Below, piece after piece: positions 1 through 7,049 of a stretch of DNA of 17,833 nt (position 1 is the first letter of the stretch; every line of letters starts with the position of its first letter). A program made the position numbers and the translations under genes. This stretch comes from JBNKEI01 sp050288705 (GTDB lineage: Bacteria; Myxococcota; Myxococcia; Myxococcales; UBA5297). Where the stretch lies: NCBI GenBank assembly GCA_050288705.1, contig JBNKEI010000100.1, forward strand, positions 1-17,833, in the 5' to 3' direction. The notes under the pieces were generated by a model, which was not told the DNA's origin, did not search any database, and saw nothing but the letters and a program-made list of their open reading frames with translations.

Positions 1-911
1 ACATCCAATACGACTGCAGCGCCGGCGGGAGTGGATTCAAAAGCCTTTTCCATTGCTTGTTGCAAAGGAAGATTCAGCGACAGAATCAGATTATGTCCGG
101 GAACCGCAGGGGAAAGTCGTTCCACATCTTTGGGAAAGAAATCGGAATGGCGGGTGGCGAAAGAGTCCTCATGAGCAGAATAAAGGCGATGGGAGGGAAG
201 CCTTTTGCGCCCTTTGGCGTCTACCTGGGTTCGCAGAATTCCATTTTTTCCCTTTAGATAAGACTCGAACCGCAATTCTACGCCTTGTCGCCCCACATAG
301 TCACCAGGCAAATACCCTTCTCGAATCTCCGATGCTTTGACTTCGTTCATGTACCCCAGCACATGGGCAGCGAGAGTGGAATAAATATACCTTCGATGAG
401 GAGCAGCTACGTAATCGACCCCCGGTAAATCAAAGATGCGATTTGCTTCCACTCTATCCAATGAGTCGAGTTGCACATCAACCTGTACAGTAAGGTCTCG
501 AAACCGTTCCAAACCCTTAGCTTTTTCGTACTGCTCAATGACCCGGTTAGTTTCTTCGGCATCGAGCGCCAAATAAGTTGCCAATTTAGGAATCACTTCG
601 TGAACGCAGAAGTCTTTGGGAGCATGGCGGGTTTGGCAAAAAGCTGGAGTCAACGTCACGTTATAGCTAGGACGGTTGTCTACCAATATGCGACCACGGT
701 GATCGAGAATCATTCCTCGATCAGCAGGAACGCGCGCCTCTTTGATAAAATTATCAATGCTCTTTTCCCGGTATTCTTTACCGTGGATGACTTGTAGTTG
801 GTAAAGGCGACCGAGAAGAATGACCATGCTTAGCGTCATCAGCAACGCCATCACGATAAATCGAGCCCGAAAGGGGCCCCCTCCCGTTTGCTGTCCAATC
901 ATCAAGGGCAT
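1..911 (-). CDS. mrdA: Penicillin-binding protein 2 (peptidoglycan transpeptidase of the Rod complex), 3' end outside the window
   Basis: The minus-strand reading frame is open from ATG at 911 to the left edge (303 complete codons, no stop). A short cytoplasmic head is followed by a single membrane anchor (about residues 18-35, FIVMALLMTLSMVILLGRL) and the N-terminal PBP-dimer domain. This holds typical PBP2 motifs: 'ARVPADRGMILDHRGR', 'VLGYMNEV', 'GRQGVELRFESYLKG', and 'TPAGAAVVLD', which leads into the transpeptidase domain. The SxxK, SxN and KTG motifs would lie beyond the edge. PBP2 cross-links peptidoglycan during cell elongation together with RodA, MreC and MreD. The start at 911 is preferred over the in-frame ATG at 902 because GGAAG lies 10 nt upstream. 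A 382-bp gap separates it from mreD, unusual for this operon. The family assignment is secure; only the first half of the gene is visible. Confidence 0.93.
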   Translation of the reverse strand, partial: MPLMIGQQTGGGPFRARFIVMALLMTLSMVILLGRLYQLQVIHGKEYREKSIDNFIKEARVPADRGMILDHRGRILVDNRPSYNVTLTPAFCQTRHAPKDFCVHEVIPKLATYLALDAEETNRVIEQYEKAKGLERFRDLTVQVDVQLDSLDRVEANRIFDLPGVDYVAAPHRRYIYSTLAAHVLGYMNEVKASEIREGYLPGDYVGRQGVELRFESYLKGKNGILRTQVDAKGRKRLPSHRLYSAHEDSFATRHSDFFPKDVERLSPAVPGHNLILSLNLPLQQAMEKAFESTPAGAAVVLD

Positions 912-913
912 TG

Positions 914-933
914 GGAAGAATCTTCCAAGATTC
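914..933 (-). promoter_or_regulatory. Nested inverted repeats over the mrdA ribosome binding site
   Basis: Two overlapping inverted repeats end 2 nt before the mrdA start codon: GAATCTT/AAGATTC (918-933) and GGAAGA/TCTTCC (914-926). In the mRNA they would be mutually exclusive hairpins, and both involve the only Shine-Dalgarno-like GGAAG. The repeats are seen directly. A role in translation control is inference. Confidence 0.35.
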
Positions 934-971
934 AGACCATAAATTCAAAAAGCAAGATTCCTACATCAGCT

Positions 972-1003
972 AGGTATCACTAAGTGTCAGACAAATGCCA
1001 CCT
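972..1003. repeat. Imperfect inverted repeat with a TGTCAGACA core
   Basis: The arms AGGTATCA (972-979) and TGCCACCT (996-1003) pair at 6 of 8 positions. They surround the perfect short palindrome TGTC-A-GACA (985-993). The structure abuts the 41-bp repeat copy that starts at 1000. It resembles small REP-like or MITE-like hairpins, but no transposase is nearby. Confidence 0.4.
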
Positions 1004-1040
1004 GTTTTGCCCAGTTACGGCGCGAGCGCAAGCTTGCCAG
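1000..1040 (-). repeat. Copy 1 of a 41-bp dispersed repeat (partner at 1292-1332)
   Basis: Aligned without gaps, 37 of 41 bases match positions 1292-1332. The shared core includes TTTTGCCCAGT and AGCTTGCCAG. This copy is in the non-coding gap. Read on the minus strand it would encode LASLRSRRNWAK, nearly the same as the end of MreD (LASWRSRRDWAK). Confidence 0.7.
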
Positions 1041-1119
1041 CAAAGCAACCGAATATTTTAGTCATTTGAAAATCTGCGCCAATATGTGCTTTCCAGTCAC
1101 ATTGGTCGTATTTATTTTC

Positions 1120-1150
1120 ATTATACTCTGCCAATGGGGGAGGTTCGCAA
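1120..1150 (-). promoter_or_regulatory. Candidate promoter for mrdA
   Basis: On the minus strand there is a perfect TATAAT (plus positions 1120-1125) with TTGCGA (1145-1150) 19 nt upstream. The -35 matches 4 of 6 and the spacer is longer than ideal. It lies in the long mreD-mrdA gap and points at mrdA, so mrdA may be transcribed separately from mreCD. Confidence 0.35.
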
Positions 1151-1252
1151 AATACGCGATCCTTTACATATCCCTGCGCCTAAGGAAGTTCTGCAGATTT
1201 TCCTCATTCTTTGAGTCAACTTCTGTTTTTATTTTCTGGGATCGTCGGAGGA

Positions 1253-1268
1253 TTGTCGATATCGGCAA
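1253..1268. repeat. Near-perfect palindrome after mreD
   Basis: The 16-bp sequence TTGTCGATATCGGCAA is palindromic except for one base pair, with a perfect CGATATCG core. It lies 26 nt past the mreD stop. There is no T-run on the minus strand after it, so it is not a convincing terminator. Confidence 0.35.
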
Positions 1269-1291
1269 CAACGCCAACCGATCATGCGGCT

Positions 1292-1332
1292 ACCTATTTT
1301 GCCCAGTCACGGCGCGAACGCCAGCTTGCCAG
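1292..1332 (-). repeat. Copy 2 of the 41-bp dispersed repeat, forming the end of mreD
   Basis: This matches 1000-1040 at 37 of 41 positions, exactly 292 bp apart. Here the repeat is inside mreD and supplies its last dozen codons (LASWRSRRDWAK) and the stop codon. The flanking sequences of the two copies do not resemble each other, so this is not a simple tandem duplication of a longer unit. Confidence 0.7.
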
Positions 1333-1854
1333 TCTTTTGGGTTTAAGTGGATGCGGAAACTCGATGTCAGGCTTTTTGAAAAGCGCGTCGATCTTTTTGA
1401 GAAGTGGCCAGATAAGCCAGCCAGTCAGGAAGGTCAAACCTGCTGATGCACAAATGGCCCCTACCATGGATAGGTAGGAAACTCCTCTTTGGCCGGATAA
1501 TCGTACTAATCCAAAAGTAGTCACATTATGCAGCACGTCTAAACAACCAGCGAGAGCCGCCAAAACAGTAGTCGATCGAACTTCCGCCAAAGGGGCAATG
1601 AATTTAGAAAAAAGAAAAGTCAATACCGCGGTGAACACATATAGGCCGCTAGGCTGCCCGGAGAGAACATCCACGAGGTAGCCTATTACCGCACTGCCAA
1701 TTGCTCCTTCTAAAACTGGGCAGCGCAGGGCAAAAAAAAGAACTAATACCACTCCTACGTCGGCTCGGGCGATGGATAATCGTAGCGACCGTAGTAGGGC
1801 GCATTCCACGGCCAAAAGCAATAACGCAAGTACACTGATAGCTATTAGCTTCAT
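1294..1854 (-). CDS. mreD: Rod shape-determining membrane protein MreD
   Basis: A hydrophobic 186-residue protein with about five predicted membrane segments, typical of MreD, an inner-membrane partner of MreC, RodA and PBP2 in lateral wall synthesis. Visible traits are an N-terminal helix (residues about 1-20), the conserved-type stretch 'GYLVDVLSGQPSGLYVF' and a last helix near 'GAICASAGLTFLTGWLIWPLL'. It lies 12 nt after mreC on the same strand, so the two are co-transcribed. No strong ribosome site is seen; coupling to mreC is likely. The tail after the last helix is basic (PLKPKRLASWRSRRDWAK), and its last 12 codons come from a sequence present again in the downstream gap. MreD is poorly conserved, so the call rests on hydropathy, size and position between mreC and mrdA. 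Confidence 0.85.
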   Translation of the reverse strand: MKLIAISVLALLLLAVECALLRSLRLSIARADVGVVLVLFFALRCPVLEGAIGSAVIGYLVDVLSGQPSGLYVFTAVLTFLFSKFIAPLAEVRSTTVLAALAGCLDVLHNVTTFGLVRLSGQRGVSYLSMVGAICASAGLTFLTGWLIWPLLKKIDALFKKPDIEFPHPLKPKRLASWRSRRDWAK

Positions 1855-1866
1855 CGAGTTGATTGC

Positions 1867-2757
1867 CTATGGCTGGCGCAGAAACGCTGAGGGCATTTCT
1901 TCGAGTCCGGGTGGCCCCAACAAAACAAAAACTTCTTCCAGCATTGCTATATTGGCAGTGGGCACCACCTCAGCCGACAGAAACATTCCGTAGCTGGGAC
2001 GTATTACATTGGTAACTCGTCCAATAGTCAATCCCTTGGGGAATACCCCGTCGGTTCCCGATGTGACCAAAATGTCGCCATCCTCAAAATCGTCGGTTCG
2101 CAATGCTTGGGCTAACATAGGTTTGGCACGCAGCCCCTGTCCAATAATTTTGGCGCGAGCGCGGGAACGTTGCGCTCGTACCGGAACTACGAAATTGGCA
2201 TCGGATATTAGCAGAACGTCGGCACTATGGCTGGCGCTATTAAGCACTCGGCCGACAATCCCTTCGCTAGCCGCCACTGCCATTCCTCGTTGAACTCCGT
2301 CTTCCGATCCCTTGCCAATTTTTATGGTGAGTAGATTCATGACCGGAGCTTCTCCAATTACTGACGCCGTCAAAACGGGAGAACGCGAGTTTTCTACAAA
2401 ACCGATCATTCGACGCAGCCGCTCGTTTTCTGCCTGAATTTCGGCAGCTCGGGCCATAATGTTTTTAAGATCTTGATTTTCCTTACGAAGCCGAATATTC
2501 TCTTCGCGCGCATTGTAAATATCCACTACGTTTTTATACTGAGCCCGAATCCAGTTGGTGCAAGCGGTCATTGTTCTGGTTATAGGCGAGCTGATCCAAA
2601 TTATAGAGCGATCGACGATATTTAATTCACGTCCATGCTTGGAGTTGGCAAAATAAGTAACCAATGGCACTACTAGTAGAGTGCCGATAACAAATAACTC
2701 CCGGTATCGCTTTAATAAGCCCAGCAATTCAACCCGCCCGCTTTCCTGGATGGACAT
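1867..2757 (-). CDS. mreC: Rod shape-determining protein MreC
   Basis: A 296-residue protein with MreC architecture. It has a short cytoplasmic head, one membrane helix (about 21-37, FVIGTLLVVPLVTYFA), a periplasmic coiled coil (about 70-118, 'REENIRLRKENQDLKNIM' then 'EIQAENERLRRMIGF') and two beta-barrel subdomains including 'GEAPVMNLLTIKIGKGSEDGV', 'GIVGRVLNSASHSADVLLI' and 'LVTSGTDGVFPKGLTIGRV'. MreC is a bitopic scaffold that activates PBP2 and RodA during elongation. It is the first gene of an mreC-mreD cluster, with mrdA beyond a gap. No mreB precedes it: the upstream neighbour is the divergent PpiD-like gene. The Shine-Dalgarno is weak (AT-rich leader), but no better in-frame start exists before the membrane helix. 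Confidence 0.92.
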   Translation of the reverse strand: MSIQESGRVELLGLLKRYRELFVIGTLLVVPLVTYFANSKHGRELNIVDRSIIWISSPITRTMTACTNWIRAQYKNVVDIYNAREENIRLRKENQDLKNIMARAAEIQAENERLRRMIGFVENSRSPVLTASVIGEAPVMNLLTIKIGKGSEDGVQRGMAVAASEGIVGRVLNSASHSADVLLISDANFVVPVRAQRSRARAKIIGQGLRAKPMLAQALRTDDFEDGDILVTSGTDGVFPKGLTIGRVTNVIRPSYGMFLSAEVVPTANIAMLEEVFVLLGPPGLEEMPSAFLRQP

Positions 2758-2860
2758 AATATATTTAATTCACTTGCATTTTCTCAAATACGGATCTACT
2801 CTGTCAAGTTTTTTGCGGGCAATCAAGGTAGAGAATAGCGCTTGGTGGGACGAACCTTGT

Positions 2861-2873
2861 AAAACCGGGTTTT
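2861..2873. promoter_or_regulatory. Palindrome AAAACCGGGTTTT in the mreC/ppiD divergent region
   Basis: A perfect inverted repeat (AAAACC-G-GGTTTT) overlaps the first bases of the candidate -35 box of the rightward operon. It could be an operator. No regulator is known or seen. Confidence 0.25.
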
Positions 2874-2900
2874 GGCAGAGTCTTTTAAGAGCCTTAGAAG
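2872..2900 (+). promoter_or_regulatory. Candidate sigma-70-type promoter for the ppiD-maf-yggS operon
   Basis: TTGGCA (2872-2877, 5 of 6 to consensus), a 17-nt spacer and TAGAAG (2895-2900, 4 of 6). Transcription would begin near 2907 and give a leader of about 70 nt. Predicted by eye only. Confidence 0.4.
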
Positions 2901-2905
2901 AGTCT

Positions 2906-2947
2906 TATAGCTCTTCTTTATAGCTCTATAGCTCTTAACAGAAGAGC
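2906..2947 (+). repeat. Clustered TAGCTCT repeats and hairpin in the leader of the PpiD-like gene
   Basis: TAGCTCT occurs three times within about 30 nt. The last GCTCTT (2931-2936) can pair with AAGAGC (2942-2947) around the 5-nt loop AACAG. A further AAGAG upstream (2899-2903) could pair with CTCTT instead, giving alternative folds. The start codon and its AAGGAG site (2960-2965) follow directly. Confidence 0.45.
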
Positions 2948-2975
2948 AAGCCTCTTTTTAAGGAGAAGCTTCAAG

Positions 2976-4547
2976 ATGCTGGATACATTGCGGCGAAGCT
3001 CAAGATCTTTTTTAGTATACATCTTTTTCGCCATAATTATCGTGGTTTTTGTTTTTTCGTTTGGTCCTAGCTCGGGAGGATGCCAGTCAACCACTTCCCA
3101 ATCTAGTCAGGCGGCGATAGTAAATGGAGAAGCTATTTCGCTTAGAAGCTACTTTTCCACCAAAGAGCGTTGGGAGCAGGCTTACAATATTAGCGGAGCG
3201 CAAAGCGAGGCTCTGCAAAACATGGTGATTAATAATCTTGTCCAGGAGCGATTGCTGGCACAAGAAGCGGCAAGACGAGGGATTGCTGTTCCCGAAAAGG
3301 AAATAGAGAAGACAATTCTTAGTAAGCCCTACTATTCAGATGCTCGTGATCTGCAGGATTTGCGTGAAAGGGTAAGGCGAATTGAAGGTATTCCTTTTGA
3401 GGAGTACGAAAAAGAGGTCTACCGCGAACTTTCCGCAAGAAAAATGTGGGGATTAGTGCTTGGTTCGGTAGTGGTGTCCGAAGACGAAGTAAAAGCCCAG
3501 TATGTGTACGAGAACGAAAAGATTGATTTGGAGCTGGTAAGATTTTCGCCCAGCTATTTCCAAACGCAAATAAAGGAAGTGCCAAGCAAAGAAGCGACTA
3601 GCGAGTTTATTAAGACCAATAGCGCGCGTATCAAAGAATCTTATGAATCCCAGAAGTCACGTTATAACAAGCCAAAGCGAGTGAAAGCGCGCCATATTCT
3701 TATTAAGGTTGAGGAAAACGCTCCGTCAGCCGCGGTAGCTGGCGCTGAACAAAAAATTCTTGCGCTGCGGAAAAAAATTGTTTCAGGAGCAGAATTTGCT
3801 GCAGTGGCAAAAGAGTCTACTGAGGATGCGGGCACCAAAGAACGAGGGGGAGATTTAGGTGCATTTGCCGCAGGAGTCATGGACCCTGCCTTTGAGAAAG
3901 CTGCTTTTTCCCTTAAACCGGGGGAAATTTCGCAGCCGGTGCGTAGTCGTTTTGGATTTCATCTCATAGAGGTGCAAGAAATTTTGCCGGAGGAATCCAA
4001 ATCCTTGGAAGCCGTGCAAGAAGAGCTAGCAAAAGAGATAATGGTTAATGATTCGGCCAAGGCAATGGCTAAAGCTAAAGCCGAGGAGACTTTGGCAAAG
4101 GTTAAGCAAGGTGAAAAATTAGAGGAATTGTGGCCCGCTCCAAAAACTGAGGGAGAGGATTCTTCACCGCAGTTACCACACGCAAGCAAGTTGCCGGTGG
4201 TGGAAACAACCGGTCCTACTACCTTTTCCACTGAGTTTGTTCCCCGAATTGGAGTGAGTCCTTCTTTGGTTCAGACGTTGGTGAAGCTAAACGAGACCAA
4301 TCCGTTGCCTGATCAAGTATTCGAAGTTAATGGAGATTTCTTTGTCCTTCGCTTGCGATCTAGGTCGCGGCCAGACATGAAAGCATTTGATGCCCAGAAA
4401 GAAGAGTTGTACGAGCGCGCGCGTCAGCGCAAAGCTGGCGAGCAGATAGAGGCATTGGTAAACTCTCTTCGGGAGCAAGCGCAAATCGAAATGAACGAAA
4501 CCCTCTTTCCCAAGCGAGGAAAGTTGGGGGCCAGCTTTGATGGATAA
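2976..4547 (+). CDS. Membrane-anchored periplasmic peptidyl-prolyl isomerase, PpiD/SurA type
   Basis: A 523-residue protein with an N-terminal membrane anchor (about 12-29, FLVYIFFAIIIVVFVFSF), a SurA/PpiD-type helical chaperone domain (about 47-175, starting 'AAIVNGEAISLRSYF'), one parvulin domain (about 234-337) and a C-terminal helical region. The parvulin domain shows 'KARHILIKV' (H240), 'ERGGDLGAF' and 'SRFGFHLIEV' (H329), the usual core residues. Such proteins help fold outer-membrane and secreted proteins as they leave the Sec translocon. The start has a strong AAGGAG site 10 nt upstream. It heads an operon with maf (8-nt overlap) and yggS. A cysteine lies just after the membrane helix (SSGGC), but the lipobox is poor, so I do not call it a lipoprotein. 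It resembles PpiD in layout but has diverged, so no symbol is given. Confidence 0.88.
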   Translation: MLDTLRRSSRSFLVYIFFAIIIVVFVFSFGPSSGGCQSTTSQSSQAAIVNGEAISLRSYFSTKERWEQAYNISGAQSEALQNMVINNLVQERLLAQEAARRGIAVPEKEIEKTILSKPYYSDARDLQDLRERVRRIEGIPFEEYEKEVYRELSARKMWGLVLGSVVVSEDEVKAQYVYENEKIDLELVRFSPSYFQTQIKEVPSKEATSEFIKTNSARIKESYESQKSRYNKPKRVKARHILIKVEENAPSAAVAGAEQKILALRKKIVSGAEFAAVAKESTEDAGTKERGGDLGAFAAGVMDPAFEKAAFSLKPGEISQPVRSRFGFHLIEVQEILPEESKSLEAVQEELAKEIMVNDSAKAMAKAKAEETLAKVKQGEKLEELWPAPKTEGEDSSPQLPHASKLPVVETTGPTTFSTEFVPRIGVSPSLVQTLVKLNETNPLPDQVFEVNGDFFVLRLRSRSRPDMKAFDAQKEELYERARQRKAGEQIEALVNSLREQAQIEMNETLFPKRGKLGASFDG

Positions 4548-5130
4548 CTTGGTTTTGGCTTCTTCTTCCCCTCGACGTCGCCAATTGCTAGAGCAGATGG
4601 GCATTTCTCTGACAGTGGCTACTCCTCAGGTGGACGAAAGCATATTGGCGGGCGAGTGCGCGACAGAATATGTAAGTCGGTTGGCTAGTGATAAGGCCGG
4701 AGAAGTTGCGCGGCGCTATGCGCAGCAGGTGGTACTGGCGGCAGATACTTGCGTGGTATTGAATTCCCAGATTATGGGGAAGCCCTCTGACGCTGCTCAA
4801 GCGGTACAGATGCTTCAGCAGCTATCGGGAGCCACTCATCTGGTAATTAGTGGAATCGCAGTTCATGGACCTGCTGGAGAAGCTAAAGAGCAGTTTCGGG
4901 AAGTGGTGACTACCAAAGTGTATTTCCGGGAACTGTCGTCGGAGGAAATCTCTTGGTATGTAGCATCCGGAGAGCCTATGGATAAGGCGGGAGCCTATGC
5001 CATTCAAGAGAAGGGCGGAGCCTTTGTGGAATGGATAGAGGGTAGTTATTCCAACGTGGTGGGGCTTCCTTTAACTGGTGCTCTGCGACTCTTAAAGCGA
5101 GCGCAATTTAAGCTCCCCTGGGGAGAATGA
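4540..5130 (+). CDS. maf: Maf family nucleoside triphosphate pyrophosphatase (dTTP/UTP type)
   Basis: A 196-residue protein with all Maf motifs: 'LASSSPRRRQLL' (residues 6-17), 'SDKA' (K52), 'AADT' (D69 the likely catalytic acid), 'GKP' (K81), and 'DKAGAYAIQ' and 'GSYSNVVGLPL' near the end. Maf enzymes hydrolyse non-canonical or excess nucleotides to monophosphates. The DKAGAYxIQ signature fits the YhdE (dTTP/UTP) subgroup better than the YceF (m7GTP) subgroup. I chose ATG 4540, not the TTG one codon earlier, because ATG is the usual start. The start overlaps the end of the PpiD-like gene (ATGGATAA shared), so translation is probably coupled. yggS follows 23 nt later. Confidence 0.93.
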   Translation: MDNLVLASSSPRRRQLLEQMGISLTVATPQVDESILAGECATEYVSRLASDKAGEVARRYAQQVVLAADTCVVLNSQIMGKPSDAAQAVQMLQQLSGATHLVISGIAVHGPAGEAKEQFREVVTTKVYFRELSSEEISWYVASGEPMDKAGAYAIQEKGGAFVEWIEGSYSNVVGLPLTGALRLLKRAQFKLPWGE

Positions 5131-5153
5131 GGCTTTAGAAGGCGGCGACTTAA

Positions 5154-5873
5154 ATGGAATCATTTGATGACCGGCAATCAGAAAACGTCGCTAGCAATCT
5201 AAAGCAGATCCGTTTGCGTATGGCGGCGGCGGCGCAAAGAGTGGGGCGACAGGCAAATTCAGTGCAACTAGTGGCTGTTTCCAAAAATCAGCCGGCATCC
5301 ATGATTCGCCAAGCGTATGAGGCTGGGCAAAGAGTTTTCGGTGAAAATTATGCTCAGGAGCTGAGGGATAAAGCCAACCAATTGGCTGATTTAAAAGATA
5401 TACAATTTCATTTTATTGGCAGCCTTCAAAAAAATAAAGCAAAATACGTTGCGCCGGTTGCCTCAATGTTTCAGTCCTTAGATGACCTAGGTTTGGCCCG
5501 AGAATTAGATAAGCGAACTGCCGCTGCCGGAAGAGTTTTACCTGTTTTGGTGGAAATCAATTTTGGTGAAGAACAAAAAGGAGGAGTTGCTGCGGAGCAA
5601 CTACCTCTCTTTATTGATTCTCTTCGGGTTTGCAGGTCGTTGTGCGTAAAGGGATTAATGTGTATTCCGCCGCAAACCGCTAATCAAGACCAAACTAGGC
5701 TCTTTTTTCGGCAACTAGCATCTTTGGGGCAACAACACAATTTGTCGGTAATTTCCATGGGAATGAGCAGCGATTTTGAAATGGCCATTGAAGAAGGCGC
5801 TACTCATGTTCGCGTGGGTACGGCCATTTTTGGAGAGCGAAAAAAGAATGAATATCTAGAAACTCTTCAATGA
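5154..5873 (+). CDS. yggS: Pyridoxal phosphate homeostasis protein (YggS/PROSC family)
   Basis: A 239-residue protein of the single-domain alanine-racemase-fold type. 'LVAVSKNQP' carries the PLP-binding lysine (K44), followed by 'GENYAQEL', 'FIGSLQKNKAKYV', 'GLMCIPP', 'SMGMSSDFEMAIEEGATHV' and 'VRVGTAIFGERK', the family signature near the C-terminus. YggS proteins bind PLP and keep its free level in balance; they have no known catalytic reaction. Family members usually have His or Asn in place of Ser in 'IGxLQ'; the other contacts are intact. It is last in the PpiD-maf-yggS operon. Its stop overlaps the convergent solute-binding gene by 7 nt. Confidence 0.93.
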   Translation: MESFDDRQSENVASNLKQIRLRMAAAAQRVGRQANSVQLVAVSKNQPASMIRQAYEAGQRVFGENYAQELRDKANQLADLKDIQFHFIGSLQKNKAKYVAPVASMFQSLDDLGLARELDKRTAAAGRVLPVLVEINFGEEQKGGVAAEQLPLFIDSLRVCRSLCVKGLMCIPPQTANQDQTRLFFRQLASLGQQHNLSVISMGMSSDFEMAIEEGATHVRVGTAIFGERKKNEYLETLQ

Positions 5874-6736
5874 TTTGGATTAAGAATTTTCCAAGACTGA
5901 ACACGGGTATTTATGAATCCTGATTCCCTCCAGGCTCGGTCGATGGTGCCATTTTTTCGGAGAATGGCCATTCCATTGGATAGAGTAGAATGAATTTGGT
6001 TAGCGCTAGGTGTTGCCTTGGGAATTACGAATCGACGGTTGCCATCGAGAATTATTTTTATGCCTGGAATCGGCACAAGCTTAATTCCTAGAACGGTATG
6101 AGAAAGATCTTTTAGTGAGGAAAATTCAAGCATTACGGAATCAGCCAAGTTATCGTCGACAGCCCTAAACATAGATTCTTTAGTGGGTTCGTTTAATAAA
6201 CTGATTTGCATATTTTTTATAGTCGCCCAATCTACTCTCCATAGCTCCGACGATACAATCGAAAGCTTTTGCAAATCATTTAGAGAATTGATTTTATATT
6301 CCGAAATTTTTTCCGGAGGAACGAAAATGCCTTTTTCAAATTCACCATTACGAATTACTGGGTCGGTATATATAAATTTAGATTTATCAATGTCGACTTC
6401 CCATGCGCTTTCTCCCGGCATAGTGACTATGCCATCCATGGCCATCCAGAGTGCTCGTTCATAGTTAGGGGCGGTAACTACCTTTAGAGTACCAGGGTAA
6501 CCGCCCTTTTTGAGTGCCTGGCAAAGAAGTACTGCCTCGATAGTTCCTCTGCTGGCATATGGACTTTGGAAATTGCGTATATTGTGGCACGAACCAGCCT
6601 CTTTTACCCATGATCGGTAATGACTCGCGAAAACCGGTTCTAGCGAAATGCTTATTATAGGAGTAGTAATTTGCGCATCTTTGGTTGCCGAGGCTGTTGA
6701 CAGTAATAAAACAATTAAAGCCAATTTTGGTATCAT
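5867..6736 (-). CDS. Periplasmic solute-binding-like protein (SBP_bac_3 type), orphan
   Basis: A 289-residue protein with a signal peptide (MIPKLALIVLLLSTASA, cleavage probably near residue 17). The body resembles the amino-acid ABC-transporter binding fold: 'LCQALKKGGYPGTLKVV', 'ALWMAMDGIVTMPGESAW', 'FIYTDPVI', 'SIVSSELWRVDW' and a last lobe with 'SNGMAILRKNGTIDRAW', the typical 'G...lk.nGti..i...yg' ending. The start at 6736 has a good GGAGGAAG site. No permease or ATPase gene is adjacent, so it is either an orphan binding protein or a sensor or receptor with this fold. Parts of the gene are quite AT-rich (some 60-base stretches near 30% GC). The last 7 nt overlap the end of yggS on the other strand. 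The fold assignment is moderate; the ligand is unknown. Confidence 0.7.
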   Translation of the reverse strand: MIPKLALIVLLLSTASATKDAQITTPIISISLEPVFASHYRSWVKEAGSCHNIRNFQSPYASRGTIEAVLLCQALKKGGYPGTLKVVTAPNYERALWMAMDGIVTMPGESAWEVDIDKSKFIYTDPVIRNGEFEKGIFVPPEKISEYKINSLNDLQKLSIVSSELWRVDWATIKNMQISLLNEPTKESMFRAVDDNLADSVMLEFSSLKDLSHTVLGIKLVPIPGIKIILDGNRRFVIPKATPSANQIHSTLSNGMAILRKNGTIDRAWRESGFINTRVQSWKILNPNH

Positions 6737-6812
6737 TTATTTCTTCCTCCGTCTAATCAATATGCTTTGTGACAATAAGATAATCAGCAAAGGCAGCCTT
6801 GCCTTGCTAATG

Positions 6813-6842
6813 ATTGTCAGGCTTCTGTTTAGAGGAAGTCAA
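6813..6842 (-). promoter_or_regulatory. Candidate promoter for the solute-binding-like gene
   Basis: On the minus strand TTGACT (plus 6837-6842, 5 of 6) and GACAAT (6813-6818, 4 of 6) are 18 nt apart. The start codon at 6736 is about 70 nt downstream of the expected transcription start. Confidence 0.3.
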
Positions 6843-6888
6843 GGGTTGATGTATTCGGTATAAATATTTATATGGCTAATTTATAAGC

Positions 6889-6914
6889 AAAAAAAGACCT
6901 TGCGTCGGTCAAGG
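6889..6914 (-). terminator. Rho-independent terminator downstream of the HIT gene
   Basis: Minus-strand RNA would read CCTTG, a 7-nt loop, CAAGG, then TC and seven T. It lies about 135 nt past the HIT stop and just upstream of the solute-binding gene. The stem is short but the T-run is good. It is the second of two terminator-like structures in this 313-bp gap. Confidence 0.5.
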
Positions 6915-6963
6915 AAGAATTTGAAATATCCAAGTAATCAAAGGCATAATTGTTTTGAGGGGT

Positions 6964-7008
6964 GGAGAGATAAAAAAGCCTTGATATAGTGGCCTTTTTT
7001 TTCTCTCC
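6964..7008. terminator. Long hairpin terminator after the HIT gene
   Basis: GGAGAGA (6964-6970) pairs with TCTCTCC (7002-7008), and the inner AAAAAAGCC (6972-6980) with GGC-C-TTTTTT (6991-7000). The only flaws are one T/T mismatch and one bulged C, giving 16 pairs around a 10-nt loop. The A and T tracts make it look like a bidirectional intrinsic terminator. It begins about 40 nt past the HIT stop. Apart from this and the hairpin at 6889-6914, I see no gene in 6737-7049. Confidence 0.6.
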
Positions 7009-7049
7009 TAGTCTCGCAATATTGTCTGTGCGTATTTTTACGAATAATG

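Noticed and set aside
53..797. Plus-strand open frames opposite mrdA
   Set aside because: The opposite strand encodes clear PBP2 motifs; these frames are shadows.
1066..1477. Two plus-strand open frames (126 and 88 residues) over the mreD end and the gap
   Set aside because: They run antisense through mreD and the 41-bp repeat, show no family motif, and have no good ribosome site.
3078..3086. Lipoprotein site at SSGGC in the PpiD-like protein
   Set aside because: The residue three before Cys is not Leu-like, and the preceding helix fits a plain membrane anchor.
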